In this document: positions 1 to 7,954 of the stretch, piece by piece | Layout: each line of letters starts with the position of its first letter | Position numbering within the stretch: position 1 is the stretch's first letter | Source: CAYFZR01 sp964347835 [NCBI: uncultured archaeon] | Lineage (GTDB): Archaea > CAYFZR01 | Reading direction: 5' to 3' | DNA: 36,688 nucleotides | Assembly: GCA_964347835.1 (NCBI GenBank) | Contig: CAYFZR010000058.1 | Span: forward strand, 1 to 36,688 | Program-made: the position numbers and the translations under genes | Notes under the pieces: generated by a model | Seen by the model: the letters and a program-made list of their open reading frames with translations, nothing else | Databases searched by the model: none | What the model was told of the DNA's origin: nothing

Positions 1-924
1 TTCTATAAAGAAGAGGGAATTGTAAAGGCAGTAGACGGAGTTAACTTTATAGTAGAGAAAGGAGAGGTTTTTGGCATTGTTGGAGAGACAGGGTGCGGAA
101 AAACCGTCACTGCCCTGTCCATAATGAGGCTGGTTCCTGAGCCCGGACTAATTACTGGAGGAAATGTGATTTTCAAAGGAGAAGACTTACTAAAAAAGAA
201 AGAAGAAGATATGAGAAGAATCAGGGGAAAAGATATTTCAATGATATTCCAAGATCCACTTTCTTCATTGAATCCTGTGTATACAATAGGAAATCAAATT
301 TCTGAGGTTTTCAAACTTCATCAAGGTCTTAATAAAAAAGATTCTTTAAATAAGGCTATAGAAATGCTGAAAACAGTGAACATACCATTCCCAGAGAAGA
401 TTGTTAATCAGTACCCCCACGAACTGAGTGGAGGAATGAGACAGAGATGTATGATTGCTATGGCATTATCATGCAATCCTGAGTTATTGATTGCGGACGA
501 GCCTACCACAGCTTTAGACGCCACGATCCAGGCTCAAATTTTAGAACTATTAAAAGAACTCATAAAAGATTTTCATTCCTCTGTCCTCTTAATATCTCAT
601 AATCTCGGTTTAATCTCCGAGATTTGTGATAAAATCGCGGTTATGTATGCTGGAACCATAGTAGAGTTCTCAAGTATTGGAGAAGTATTCCAAAATGCCA
701 AACATCCATATACGATAGCATTGATGGAGGCAATTCCAAAATTGCATAAAAGTGCTAAATGGTTAAAAGTCATAGATGGCGCTGTTCCAGATATGTTAAA
801 TCCTCCAGGCGGATGTAAATTTCATCCAAGGTGCCCAAAAGCATTTTCTATATGTTCAAAAGAAATTCCTGAAGAAATAGAAATAAAAGAAGATCATAAA
901 GTGTCTTGCCATCTTTATCTGTAA
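1..924 (+). CDS. Peptide ABC transporter ATPase, DppD/OppD type (5' partial)
   Basis: This gene encodes an ATP-binding subunit of an oligopeptide/dipeptide importer that acts on the inner face of the membrane. The frame is open from base 1, so the N-terminus lies outside the window. An internal ATG at 124 is not the start, because the Walker A motif GETGCGKT lies before it, at window codons 28-35. The signature LSGGMRQR, the Walker B segment LLIADEPT and a switch histidine (ISHN) follow. The C-terminus has the Cys-rich oligopeptide-transporter extension (GCKFHPRCP, then SICSK and SCHLYL). In some characterised dipeptide transporters this extension is reported to bind an Fe-S cluster. The partner ATPase lies at 1353-2324, but an opposing gene intervenes. 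The permease and binding-protein genes are presumably upstream. The family is certain; the substrate is inferred. Confidence 0.93.
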   Translation, partial: FYKEEGIVKAVDGVNFIVEKGEVFGIVGETGCGKTVTALSIMRLVPEPGLITGGNVIFKGEDLLKKKEEDMRRIRGKDISMIFQDPLSSLNPVYTIGNQISEVFKLHQGLNKKDSLNKAIEMLKTVNIPFPEKIVNQYPHELSGGMRQRCMIAMALSCNPELLIADEPTTALDATIQAQILELLKELIKDFHSSVLLISHNLGLISEICDKIAVMYAGTIVEFSSIGEVFQNAKHPYTIALMEAIPKLHKSAKWLKVIDGAVPDMLNPPGGCKFHPRCPKAFSICSKEIPEEIEIKEDHKVSCHLYL

Positions 925-927
925 ACA

Positions 928-1260
928 CTATTCTTCGTCTACTTTATGCCATTCTCCTTTTTTATCTATCCAGTAACCAAGTTCATCCTTCAAAATATCG
1001 TTTAATTTTTCAACAAATGATGGAGTAAATCTGGTCTGCATGTCGGAAAGAATATTCTTTATTTCTTCGTCATCCAGTTCATCTAAGTGATCGATAACAT
1101 TTTCTATAAAATCCGGCTTTTTTACACCGATGTAGTCTCGTTCCCACCTTCTCCCAGTAACGTTTTCATAAGATTTTTCGAATATTATGAGGGCATTTGT
1201 TGCCAATACTAGAAAATGGCTCAACCTTGCTTTAAAAGGTCTATCGAATTCTATTTCCAT
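928..1260 (-). CDS. Hypothetical 110-residue protein
   Basis: I do not recognise this protein. It is 110 residues, charged and predicted mostly helical, with no signal peptide or membrane segment. Residues 10-30 (ARLSHFLVLATNALIIFEKS) are the most hydrophobic part and look like an amphipathic helix. The ATG at 1260 has a good ribosome binding site, GGAGGGAG, about nine bases upstream, which supports a real gene. It lies between two peptide-transporter ATPase genes but on the opposite strand, and converges on the first with three bases between the stop codons. Its upstream region is shared with the promoter of the second ATPase gene. Function unknown. Confidence 0.65.
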   Translation of the reverse strand: MEIEFDRPFKARLSHFLVLATNALIIFEKSYENVTGRRWERDYIGVKKPDFIENVIDHLDELDDEEIKNILSDMQTRFTPSFVEKLNDILKDELGYWIDKKGEWHKVDEE

Positions 1261-1295
1261 TTTATGAACTCCCTCCTTAGATTATTGTATATTTG

Positions 1296-1309
1296 TTTAT
1301 ATATATTTT
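1296..1309 (+). promoter_or_regulatory. Probable TATA box for the second transporter ATPase
   Basis: The stretch TTTATATATATTTT is a typical archaeal TATA element. It sits about 45-55 bases before the chosen start at 1353, so the gene probably has its own promoter rather than depending on read-through past the opposing gene. It is predicted by eye. Confidence 0.4.
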
Positions 1310-1352
1310 CACGAACACTATAAATGTCAATACTCTCATTTACGTTGATGAT

Positions 1353-2324
1353 ATGAAATTCATCTATGCAAAAGATCTAAAGAAGTATTTTCCAATCAGA
1401 TCGGGATTACTCTTAAAGATAACAGGATTTGCAAAGGCTGTAGATGGCGTTTCATTCCACATCGAAAAAGGCGAAACTTTAGGCGTGGTTGGCGAATCAG
1501 GAAGCGGGAAGACAACCTTAGGTAGAGTGATTATTGGGTTAATTAAACCAACCTATGGAGAGGTTTGGTTTGAGGGGAAAAATATCTTCGAGTTAAGTAA
1601 AAAAGAGGAGAGAGAGACCAGAAGATATATGCAAATCGTCTTTCAAGATCCTTTTTCTTCGTTAAATCCTAGAATGACAGTTTTAGATATCGTTTCTGAA
1701 CCTCTCTTAAATTTTAAGTTAATTGAGGAAAATGAAAAGGAAGAAATCGTTTTCGAACTTCTTAGAAACGTTGGATTAAAAGGGGATGACATGGGAAAGT
1801 ATCCACACGAATTTAGTGGAGGACAAATGCAAAGAGTGGTTATTGCAAGGGCACTAGCTTTAAATCCTAAATTTATTGTCTTAGATGAGCCTACTTCAGC
1901 TTTAGATGTCTCCGTTCAGGCACAAATATTAAATTTGATAAGGAAACTGCAAGAAGACTATAATTTAACGTATCTTTTTATTTCTCATAATCTCCTGACG
2001 ATAAATCATATTTCAGATCGTATAGTCGTGATGTACGTGGGAAAAATAGTAGAAGCCGGCGATAAAGAAGATATATTTGAATATCCCCTTCATCCTTATA
2101 CAAAGGCACTCCTCTCATCAATACCGGTTCCCGATATCGAAACAAAGATGGAGAGAATCGTTCTCAGGGGAGATGTTCCTTCTCCAATTAACCCGCCCTC
2201 AGGCTGTAGATTTCACACAAGATGTCCTCATGTAAGAGACAAGTGCAGGGTAGAAGAACCCGCGTTGATTCAAGATTCCAAAGACCGTGTTGTAGCCTGT
2301 CATTTTTACAAAAATCTATTGTAA
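1353..2324 (+). CDS. Peptide ABC transporter ATPase, DppF/OppF type
   Basis: This is the second ATP-binding subunit of a dipeptide/oligopeptide importer, 323 residues. Walker A is GESGSGKT, the signature is FSGGQMQR, Walker B is FIVLDEPT and the switch histidine is in ISHN. The C-terminal extension has the family cysteines ([15 protein letters not shown], then ACHFY), matching the Cys pattern of the partner ATPase. The frame is open from 1293, but the first residues there are low-complexity and overlap the promoter. I prefer the ATG at 1353, which gives the usual start [13 protein letters not shown]. It presumably pairs with the truncated ATPase at the left edge. The family is certain; the transported peptide class is not known. 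Confidence 0.93.
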   Translation: MKFIYAKDLKKYFPIRSGLLLKITGFAKAVDGVSFHIEKGETLGVVGESGSGKTTLGRVIIGLIKPTYGEVWFEGKNIFELSKKEERETRRYMQIVFQDPFSSLNPRMTVLDIVSEPLLNFKLIEENEKEEIVFELLRNVGLKGDDMGKYPHEFSGGQMQRVVIARALALNPKFIVLDEPTSALDVSVQAQILNLIRKLQEDYNLTYLFISHNLLTINHISDRIVVMYVGKIVEAGDKEDIFEYPLHPYTKALLSSIPVPDIETKMERIVLRGDVPSPINPPSGCRFHTRCPHVRDKCRVEEPALIQDSKDRVVACHFYKNLL

Positions 2325-2325
2325 A

Positions 2326-2934
2326 TCAATCAAAAAAACTCATTAATTCTTGGGCTATTATTTTATGTCCTGATTCGTTGGGGTGTATCTCGTCCCAAGT
2401 GATCAGGGACTCCAGTTTCAAGCCATCTTTTATCTTTTTTTTCCATGCACCATGGACGTCCACCAGTCCCGCGCCTTTTTTCCTTGCAACCCTTTCTATC
2501 ACCTTATTGAATACTTGAACTAAGTCTTTTATCCCTATCGAAAAAATTGCTATGTTTAATATTAATATATCCCTTTTTTCTCCCTCCTTTATCTTATCTA
2601 TTATCTTATTCATGGTGTTTTCGAAGGACTTCTCAGATACACCGAACATGTCGTTTCCTCCGAAGTTTATGGTCACCAGATCAGGATCGTTTACTAATAG
2701 GCTATCTAATCTAACCAATCCGCCCTCCGCAGTGTCTCCCGGAATTCCAGCGTTTATTATATTTATCTTTGCATCTGGAAACTTCTCTGACAACATTTCG
2801 TAGAAAAAGGACACGAATCCTCGTTCCACTGCCCAGCCGGCGGTAAAAGAATCTCCGAGGGCCAGTATCGTTACTTCATTTTCTTCTTCTAGTTTTTTAA
2901 GGGTTTTTTTAACGTATTTTCCTTCATCGACCAT
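2326..2934 (-). CDS. SGNH/GDSL-family hydrolase
   Basis: This is a 202-residue serine hydrolase of the SGNH superfamily (lipase, esterase or deacylase). All four blocks are visible: the nucleophile Ser29 in GDSFTAG, Gly66 in AGIPGD, Asn94 in FGGND, and Asp181 with His184 in WDEIHPN. There is no signal peptide, so it should be cytoplasmic, unlike many secreted GDSL esterases. It is the last gene of a minus-strand run (GIY-YIG protein, dehydrogenase, carbonic anhydrase, hydrolase). It converges on the transporter ATPase gene with a single base between the two genes. The fold and the catalytic residues are secure; the substrate cannot be told. Confidence 0.87.
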   Translation of the reverse strand: MVDEGKYVKKTLKKLEEENEVTILALGDSFTAGWAVERGFVSFFYEMLSEKFPDAKINIINAGIPGDTAEGGLVRLDSLLVNDPDLVTINFGGNDMFGVSEKSFENTMNKIIDKIKEGEKRDILILNIAIFSIGIKDLVQVFNKVIERVARKKGAGLVDVHGAWKKKIKDGLKLESLITWDEIHPNESGHKIIAQELMSFFD

Positions 2935-2970
2935 TATGATCAGCTAATGGACTCTTTCTGATATGTATGT

Positions 2971-3603
2971 TTATAGACTTTCTCTCTCCATACTTTCTGA
3001 ACCTTCCAATCTCTCTGGAACCTGATAAACATCTCCGGTTTCTAGAGCATAAACTGCAGTGATAAGTTTTATGCTATCGTTGATCTTCTCGCAAATTTCA
3101 GGATAATTCTTTTCCAGAAATTCTAAAAGCCTATCTCTTTGCACCCTAGCGCCTTCCTCTATTGTTAGCCTCTCTATCTGTTCCTTAGTAAGTTGAAGAT
3201 TTTCTGATCTTTTATACGAAACCACCTTGTCTCTAGCAACCTCTCCTTCATTGTTAACCATATGTTCTTTTATCTCTTTTTCTACTCCTTCTTTAAAGAG
3301 AGTTTTGTATCCTCCGCATTGAGTATGGTGCAAAATCAAAATTACCTTAGGATCTAAATGCCTTAGAACATAAGTAGCCGCTGCTATAGCATCTTTAGTC
3401 ACTAATCCCGCAACATTCCTGACTTCAAATACATCGCCCTGTGGTTTTACTCCAAATATGCTTCTGGAATCAATTCTTGAATCTGAACATGTAATCGCAA
3501 ATATTGATGGATCCTGTCCTTTTGATAATTCTTCAAAAAATCTATCTCCAAGATCTTTATGTTTTTTGAGTCCTCTTACCATTTTTTCTAAAACTAGTTC
3601 CAT
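2971..3603 (-). CDS. Beta-class carbonic anhydrase
   Basis: It interconverts CO2 and bicarbonate using zinc. The 210-residue protein has the beta-class ligands Cys39, His93 and Cys96 (in CSDSR and HHTQCGG). It also has the Asp41-Arg43 dyad of the CxDxR motif. The strand EVRNVAG and the long helical C-terminus fit the family. No signal peptide is present, so it is cytoplasmic. It follows the dehydrogenase gene by 23 bases and precedes the SGNH hydrolase by 36 bases on the same strand, so these are probably co-transcribed. In an anaerobic archaeon the likely role is supplying bicarbonate or CO2 to carboxylating enzymes, which is inference. Confidence 0.92.
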   Translation of the reverse strand: MELVLEKMVRGLKKHKDLGDRFFEELSKGQDPSIFAITCSDSRIDSRSIFGVKPQGDVFEVRNVAGLVTKDAIAAATYVLRHLDPKVILILHHTQCGGYKTLFKEGVEKEIKEHMVNNEGEVARDKVVSYKRSENLQLTKEQIERLTIEEGARVQRDRLLEFLEKNYPEICEKINDSIKLITAVYALETGDVYQVPERLEGSESMERESL

Positions 3604-3626
3604 AAAACCACCAAATTTTTCAAAAA

Positions 3627-4592
3627 CTAAATAAATTTAACGCGCTTACCGATGTTTTTTTCCATAGCCTCTCTGTAAATGAGGTAGCCCGTTGAAACGT
3701 CCTGTATTGCGAGACCGGTAGAGTCAAAAATTGTTATTTCATCTTTTTTTTCTCTTCCCTTTTTAATGCCTGCGCATATTTCTCCTAAAGTTCCGTAAAC
3801 GTCTTCTTTTGTTAATATACCTTTGGAAAGAGGAACGTTTATCTCACCAGAATGACATGCCTGTTCCCAGTCATCTATAACTATTTTTGCTCTTTTTAGA
3901 ATATCCGGATTTATCTCCTGCTTGCCCGGCGCATCCGCGCCGATAGCATTTATATGTGTTCCTGTGGAAACTGAATCGACAATAGGCTTTCTAACAGGAG
4001 TCGCAGTAACCAAAACATCGCAGTTCTCGGTGGCTTCGCCTATGCTATCACAAACTTTAGCATTTAAGCCTAATTCCTTGGCAAATTTTTGAAATTCCAG
4101 AGATGCTTTCTTATTTGTATCATAAATTAATACATCTTCTATGTCTCTAATCTTCGACGCCGCCAGTAATTGTGTCCTCCCTTGAACTCCGGCTCCAACA
4201 ATGCCGATAATCTTAGAATCTTTTCTTGAAAGATGTTTTACGGCGATTCCTCCTGCTGCACCGGTTCTATAAGCAGTTATTCGAGTAGCATCCATTATTG
4301 CAAGAGGAAAACCGGTATTTGGATCGATTAATTCTAATATAGCCATAACAGTTGGTAAATCAACATTCTCCGTATGAACATTTACTATTTTAACTCCAGA
4401 CGTCTCATTGTACTTCAAATAAGCCGGCATCGTTCTAAGATCACCGCGAGGATAGTATATGTATGACTTAGGGGGCATTTCAGCCTCCTTTCTTGCATAG
4501 GCTACGAATGCTTCTTCTACGGCTCCCATAACTCTTTCAATATCGAGTAATCTTTCTACTTCTTCTCCGCTCAAAATTAAAGTCTTCATCAT
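3627..4592 (-). CDS. Alanine dehydrogenase / ornithine cyclodeaminase family protein
   Basis: This is a 321-residue NAD(P)-dependent enzyme of the ornithine cyclodeaminase/mu-crystallin family. Several archaeal members are alanine dehydrogenases, which convert pyruvate, ammonium and NADH to alanine. The Rossmann glycine motif is GIVGAGVQGR. The substrate-side segments MPPKSY and RTMPAYL are present, as is the conserved FDSTGLAIQDVSTGYLIY block near the C-terminus. Two ATG codons lie in tandem at the start, so initiation could be one codon later. It sits 19 bases after the GIY-YIG gene in the same direction. The family assignment is secure. Alanine dehydrogenase, ornithine cyclodeaminase and imine reductase activities cannot be separated by reading alone. 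Confidence 0.88.
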   Translation of the reverse strand: MMKTLILSGEEVERLLDIERVMGAVEEAFVAYARKEAEMPPKSYIYYPRGDLRTMPAYLKYNETSGVKIVNVHTENVDLPTVMAILELIDPNTGFPLAIMDATRITAYRTGAAGGIAVKHLSRKDSKIIGIVGAGVQGRTQLLAASKIRDIEDVLIYDTNKKASLEFQKFAKELGLNAKVCDSIGEATENCDVLVTATPVRKPIVDSVSTGTHINAIGADAPGKQEINPDILKRAKIVIDDWEQACHSGEINVPLSKGILTKEDVYGTLGEICAGIKKGREKKDEITIFDSTGLAIQDVSTGYLIYREAMEKNIGKRVKFI

Positions 4593-4611
4593 GATCGATT
4601 ATCGATCCTAT

Positions 4612-5043
4612 TCATATTAAATTTAATGCGTTACTTGGTATGTACACGATAGGATCTAAACCCAGATTGCAATATAAATCCTCTAAATAAAGAATAGAAT
4701 CGATTTTATCTTTATTTAAACGATAAAAATGGCTCTTACAGTTACAATCACTCGATCCAAAACTATCTAAGATAAATGCATTTTTCTCTAAAACTTTAGA
4801 TAATTTACATTCCGTTTTATCTTTTGTATAAGCATAAACGACTGCAAAGGGTGTCTTTCTGGTTGTGATGTGATCTATGTGCCAAAAAACTTTTTTTGTA
4901 CGAGATAGATGTCTTTTAATTCGGGATTCTAAAAAACCATTTTTCAAAGCAGACCCGACATATACATATATACCCTCATCAATCCTCCATCTAAACACCA
5001 AAACTTGGGGTAAATCAAATATGAGAGAGTAAATACCTTTCAT
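4612..5043 (-). CDS. GIY-YIG domain protein, DUF123/COG1833 type
   Basis: This 143-residue protein has a stand-alone GIY-YIG nuclease-like fold typical of archaea. The GIY element is at residues 3-5 (GIYSL) and the YIG equivalent is YVYVGSA near residues 27-33. They are followed by RIKRHL, FWHIDH and the family's Cys-rich stretch FGSSDCNCKSHFYRL. The fold implies a metal-dependent nuclease, but the biological role of this family is not established. The ATG at 5043 lies only 18 bases from the divergent decarboxylase start, and its ribosome binding site GTGATA belongs to a palindrome shared with that gene. It leads a four-gene minus-strand run. Confidence 0.85.
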   Translation of the reverse strand: MKGIYSLIFDLPQVLVFRWRIDEGIYVYVGSALKNGFLESRIKRHLSRTKKVFWHIDHITTRKTPFAVVYAYTKDKTECKLSKVLEKNAFILDSFGSSDCNCKSHFYRLNKDKIDSILYLEDLYCNLGLDPIVYIPSNALNLI

Positions 5044-5045
5044 TG

Positions 5046-5058
5046 TATCACGGTGATA
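5046..5058. promoter_or_regulatory. Palindromic, bidirectional ribosome binding site
   Basis: TATCACGGTGATA is a perfect 6-bp inverted repeat around a central G in the 18-base gap between two divergent genes. On the plus strand it gives GGTGAT four bases before the GTG at 5062. On the minus strand it gives GTGATA two bases before the ATG at 5043. It may also be an operator. Confidence 0.45.
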
Positions 5059-5061
5059 TCT

Positions 5062-6372
5062 GTGAGAAGCATAATTGAATCTTTTCGTGAAAGTGGAGAA
5101 GTTTTGGATGTCAAGAAAAAAGTATCCACGATATATGAAATACCTTACTACCTGAAAAAGAATGAGGATAACGTCGTATTTTTCGAAAATGTAGAGGGCT
5201 ATAATATAGAGGGCAATAGTATAAAGATCGTAGGAAACGTATGCTCCACCAGAGAAAGGATCGCTCAGGCATTAAATGTAAATAAAAATACGTTGTTAAA
5301 ACATCTATCGAAGGCCTTCGATTCTCCAAAAAAGGTTAAAATAGTTAATAACGGGCCTATCAAAGATATAATTAACGAAGATGTGAATTTAAATAAGCTG
5401 CCGATTTTGAAACATTATGAAAAAGATGGCGGTCATTTTATCACGGCTGGAATTGTAGTTGCCAAAGATCCTGATACCGGTATAAGAAATGCATCCATAC
5501 ACAGGTTGATGAGATTAGATAAAGACAAATTAGGTATTCGCATCGTGCCAAGACATCTAAAAAAGATATTTGGTGTGAACGCAAAAAATAATGAGGATAC
5601 GGAAATTGCAATAGTTATCGGCGTCCATCCCGCTTTTATTCTCACCGCCTCATCCTCTATACCTTACGACACCGATGAACTAGAGGTTGCTAATAGATTG
5701 CATGAATACGAATGTGTTAAATGTAATACAGTTGATTTAGAAGTTCCCACTCAGGCTGAAATTGTATTGGAGGGAAAAATTCTAAATGAAAAGAGGCATT
5801 CAGAAGGTCCGCTCGTGGATGTAACCGGTACATACGATATAATAAGGGACGAACCAATTATAGAACTTACATGCATAATGCACAGAGAAGATCTCATTTA
5901 TCAAACAATTTTGCCGGGAGGTAGAGAACATCAACTTTTGATGGGTCTGCCCCAAGAACCAAGGATTTTAAGGGCAGTAGAGAATACTGTTCCTACAGTT
6001 AAAGGAGTTAGGTTAACTGAAGGTGGTTGTTACTGGTTCCATGCGATTGTCTCGATAGAAAAACAAACTGAAGGGGACGGAAAAAACGTTATACTCGCTG
6101 CTCTTTCCGCGCATCCAAGCCTGAAACACGTCGTTGTTGTAGATGAAGATATTGACATCTTTAACGATAAGATGATAGAGTATGCGATAGCAACGAGAGT
6201 AAAGGGAGACGAGGACATTTACATATTTCCAAAAATAAGAGGATCCAGCCTTGATCCCGTGGGAGACCAAATAACTTCTCTGGTTACCAAAGTTGGTATA
6301 GATGCTACGAAGAGTTTTTTTATTCCTCCCGAGAGATTTGAAATTGCCAGGATACCTTGGAGTGAAGATTGA
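5062..6372 (+). CDS. UbiD-family decarboxylase, probable anhydromevalonate phosphate decarboxylase
   Basis: This 436-residue protein is a prenylated-FMN decarboxylase of the UbiD family. The prFMN-site segments are visible: IHRLM, with the conserved Arg, and EGPLVD with Glu248 and Asp253, followed by VTGTYD. It abuts both subunits of aconitase X, so it most likely converts trans-anhydromevalonate 5-phosphate to isopentenyl phosphate in the archaeal mevalonate pathway, as shown for Aeropyrum pernix. A GTG at 5053 would add three residues, but I prefer the GTG at 5062 because GGTGAT precedes it by four bases. The flavin prenyltransferase UbiX, needed for the cofactor, is not in this window. The stop overlaps the next start in TGATG. 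Confidence 0.9.
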   Translation: MRSIIESFRESGEVLDVKKKVSTIYEIPYYLKKNEDNVVFFENVEGYNIEGNSIKIVGNVCSTRERIAQALNVNKNTLLKHLSKAFDSPKKVKIVNNGPIKDIINEDVNLNKLPILKHYEKDGGHFITAGIVVAKDPDTGIRNASIHRLMRLDKDKLGIRIVPRHLKKIFGVNAKNNEDTEIAIVIGVHPAFILTASSSIPYDTDELEVANRLHEYECVKCNTVDLEVPTQAEIVLEGKILNEKRHSEGPLVDVTGTYDIIRDEPIIELTCIMHREDLIYQTILPGGREHQLLMGLPQEPRILRAVENTVPTVKGVRLTEGGCYWFHAIVSIEKQTEGDGKNVILAALSAHPSLKHVVVVDEDIDIFNDKMIEYAIATRVKGDEDIYIFPKIRGSSLDPVGDQITSLVTKVGIDATKSFFIPPERFEIARIPWSED

Positions 6373-7544
6373 TGTATTTAACTAAAGAAGAAGCAAGAAT
6401 ACTGGAAGGAGAGCAAGGCTTCGCAAGACAGAAAGCAATGGAGATTTTAGTAGCCTTAGGAGACATATACGGCGCTTTGGATCTAATCGATATAGAAAGC
6501 GCCCAAGTTTCTGGTGTATCTTATAAGACTATTGGAAATGCTGGATTCGAATTCCTGGATGAATTCTCTAGAGACGCAAAAGTAAAAGTTCCTACGACTT
6601 TAAATCCAGCGGGAATGGATTTAGAAGAATGGGAAAGTATGAATGTGAGTCCAGAATTTGCTTCAAAGCAATTAGAGATCCTCAAATGTTTCGATAGGAT
6701 GGGTATCCAACTCAGCTGTACGTGCACGCCTTACTTGATCGGTAACATACCCTCATATAAATCGCATGTTTCTTGGGGTGAATCTTCTGCTATAGTCTTT
6801 GCAAACTCTATATTGGGGGCTAGAACAAATAGAGAGGGAGGTATGAGCTCTTTAGCAAGCGCATTAATTGGAAAAACCCCAAATTATGGTCTCCACTTGG
6901 AGGAAACTAGAGGTGCTGATTTTTTGATCGAAGTAAAAGAGGATTTGAAAACGCATATGTATGGTGTTTTAGGCTACCATGTCGGAAAAATAACGATGCA
7001 ACCAGCTTTTATATTTTCAGAGAGACCGGCTTTAGAAGATTTAAAATCTTTGAGCGCTTCTTTAGGCGCATCTGGATCTATAGCCTTATTTCATGCCAAG
7101 GATGTCACCCCAGAATGGAAAGAAGAGTTCGATAAATTAGAAAAGATAGAAGTTACGAACAAAGAATTGAAGGAGGAACAAAACAATTTTAGAAACACTG
7201 ATAAAATAGATTTAATCACCTTTGGGTGTCCTCATTGCACGATAAATGAAATAATCAAGATAGAAAATTGTTTAGAAAAAAATGAGCCACTTTGCGAAGT
7301 TTGGATCTTTACCAACTATCACACAAAGAAATTGGCAGAAAGGATTGGTCTGAACGATTCGTTGAAGAAGAAAAATGCGAAAATAATCGCTGATACCTGC
7401 ATGGTTGTTTCGCCTATAGAAGAAATGGGCATCAAGTCTATAGCAACGAATTCGACAAAGGCCTGCATATACGCGCCCACTATGTGTAATGTTGATGTAT
7501 ACCTCGGAGATGAGAAAGAGTGCATAAGTTTAGGAATGAAATAA
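6372..7544 (+). CDS. Phosphomevalonate dehydratase large subunit (aconitase X catalytic)
   Basis: This 390-residue aconitase-X large subunit is predicted to dehydrate (R)-5-phosphomevalonate to trans-anhydromevalonate 5-phosphate, using an Fe-S cluster. Candidate cluster cysteines are Cys116 and Cys118 in SCTCTPYLIG, plus later ones in FGCPHC, ADTCMV and TMCNVD. The block GARTNREGGMSSLASALIG is characteristic of the family. The ATG at 6372 overlaps the decarboxylase stop; a TTG one codon earlier is possible. The 3' end overlaps the small-subunit gene by 25 bases. This overlap of decarboxylase, large and small subunit genes supports one coupled module. Without this context, cis-hydroxyproline dehydratase would be the alternative for the family. 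Confidence 0.92.
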   Translation: MYLTKEEARILEGEQGFARQKAMEILVALGDIYGALDLIDIESAQVSGVSYKTIGNAGFEFLDEFSRDAKVKVPTTLNPAGMDLEEWESMNVSPEFASKQLEILKCFDRMGIQLSCTCTPYLIGNIPSYKSHVSWGESSAIVFANSILGARTNREGGMSSLASALIGKTPNYGLHLEETRGADFLIEVKEDLKTHMYGVLGYHVGKITMQPAFIFSERPALEDLKSLSASLGASGSIALFHAKDVTPEWKEEFDKLEKIEVTNKELKEEQNNFRNTDKIDLITFGCPHCTINEIIKIENCLEKNEPLCEVWIFTNYHTKKLAERIGLNDSLKKKNAKIIADTCMVVSPIEEMGIKSIATNSTKACIYAPTMCNVDVYLGDEKECISLGMK

Positions 7545-7954
7545 TAAAAGGACGAATAATTAGCAGAGGCATGGCAGAAGGGGATGTTTTATATTCAAGT
7601 ACCCCCATATCATTTTTAGGAGATGTCAATCCTAAAAACGGAAATATAATTAACAAAAATCATGAATTGTATGGTAGGAACCTTTCTGGAAAGATTTTAG
7701 TGTTCCCTCATGGGATAGGATCAACAGTAGGCTCATACGTTATGTATCAGTTGAAAAAAAGTGGAATTGCGCCTTCGGCAATTATAAATCAATATTCAGA
7801 GCCAATTGTAGCAATAGGTGCCGTAATCTCTCAAATTCCAATGTTAGACAATTTAAATAAAGAATTGTCCTATATTAAGGGAAAAAGAATAAAAATAGAC
7901 GCTAATAAAGGTTTTATTGAAATTATGGGTGAAGCACGTGAAGACATTAGTTGA
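7520..7954 (+). CDS. Phosphomevalonate dehydratase small subunit (aconitase X swivel domain)
   Basis: This is a 144-residue DUF126/aconitase-X swivelling-domain subunit that caps the active site of the large subunit. The conserved segment GKILVFPHGIGSTVGSYVM holds the substrate-binding serine region typical of the family. It starts at a GTG inside the end of the large-subunit gene and overlaps it by 25 bases, so translation is probably coupled. The 3' end overlaps the upstream frame of the protease gene by 17 bases. It has no activity alone; the heterodimer is the enzyme. Separate subunits, rather than a fusion, are the usual archaeal arrangement. Confidence 0.91.
   Translation: MHKFRNEIIKGRIISRGMAEGDVLYSSTPISFLGDVNPKNGNIINKNHELYGRNLSGKILVFPHGIGSTVGSYVMYQLKKSGIAPSAIINQYSEPIVAIGAVISQIPMLDNLNKELSYIKGKRIKIDANKGFIEIMGEAREDIS

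Noticed and set aside
2222-2518. 98-codon plus-strand open frame overlapping the DppF end
   Set aside because: It overlaps the end of the transporter ATPase in another frame and lies antisense to the SGNH hydrolase; its composition is not protein-like.
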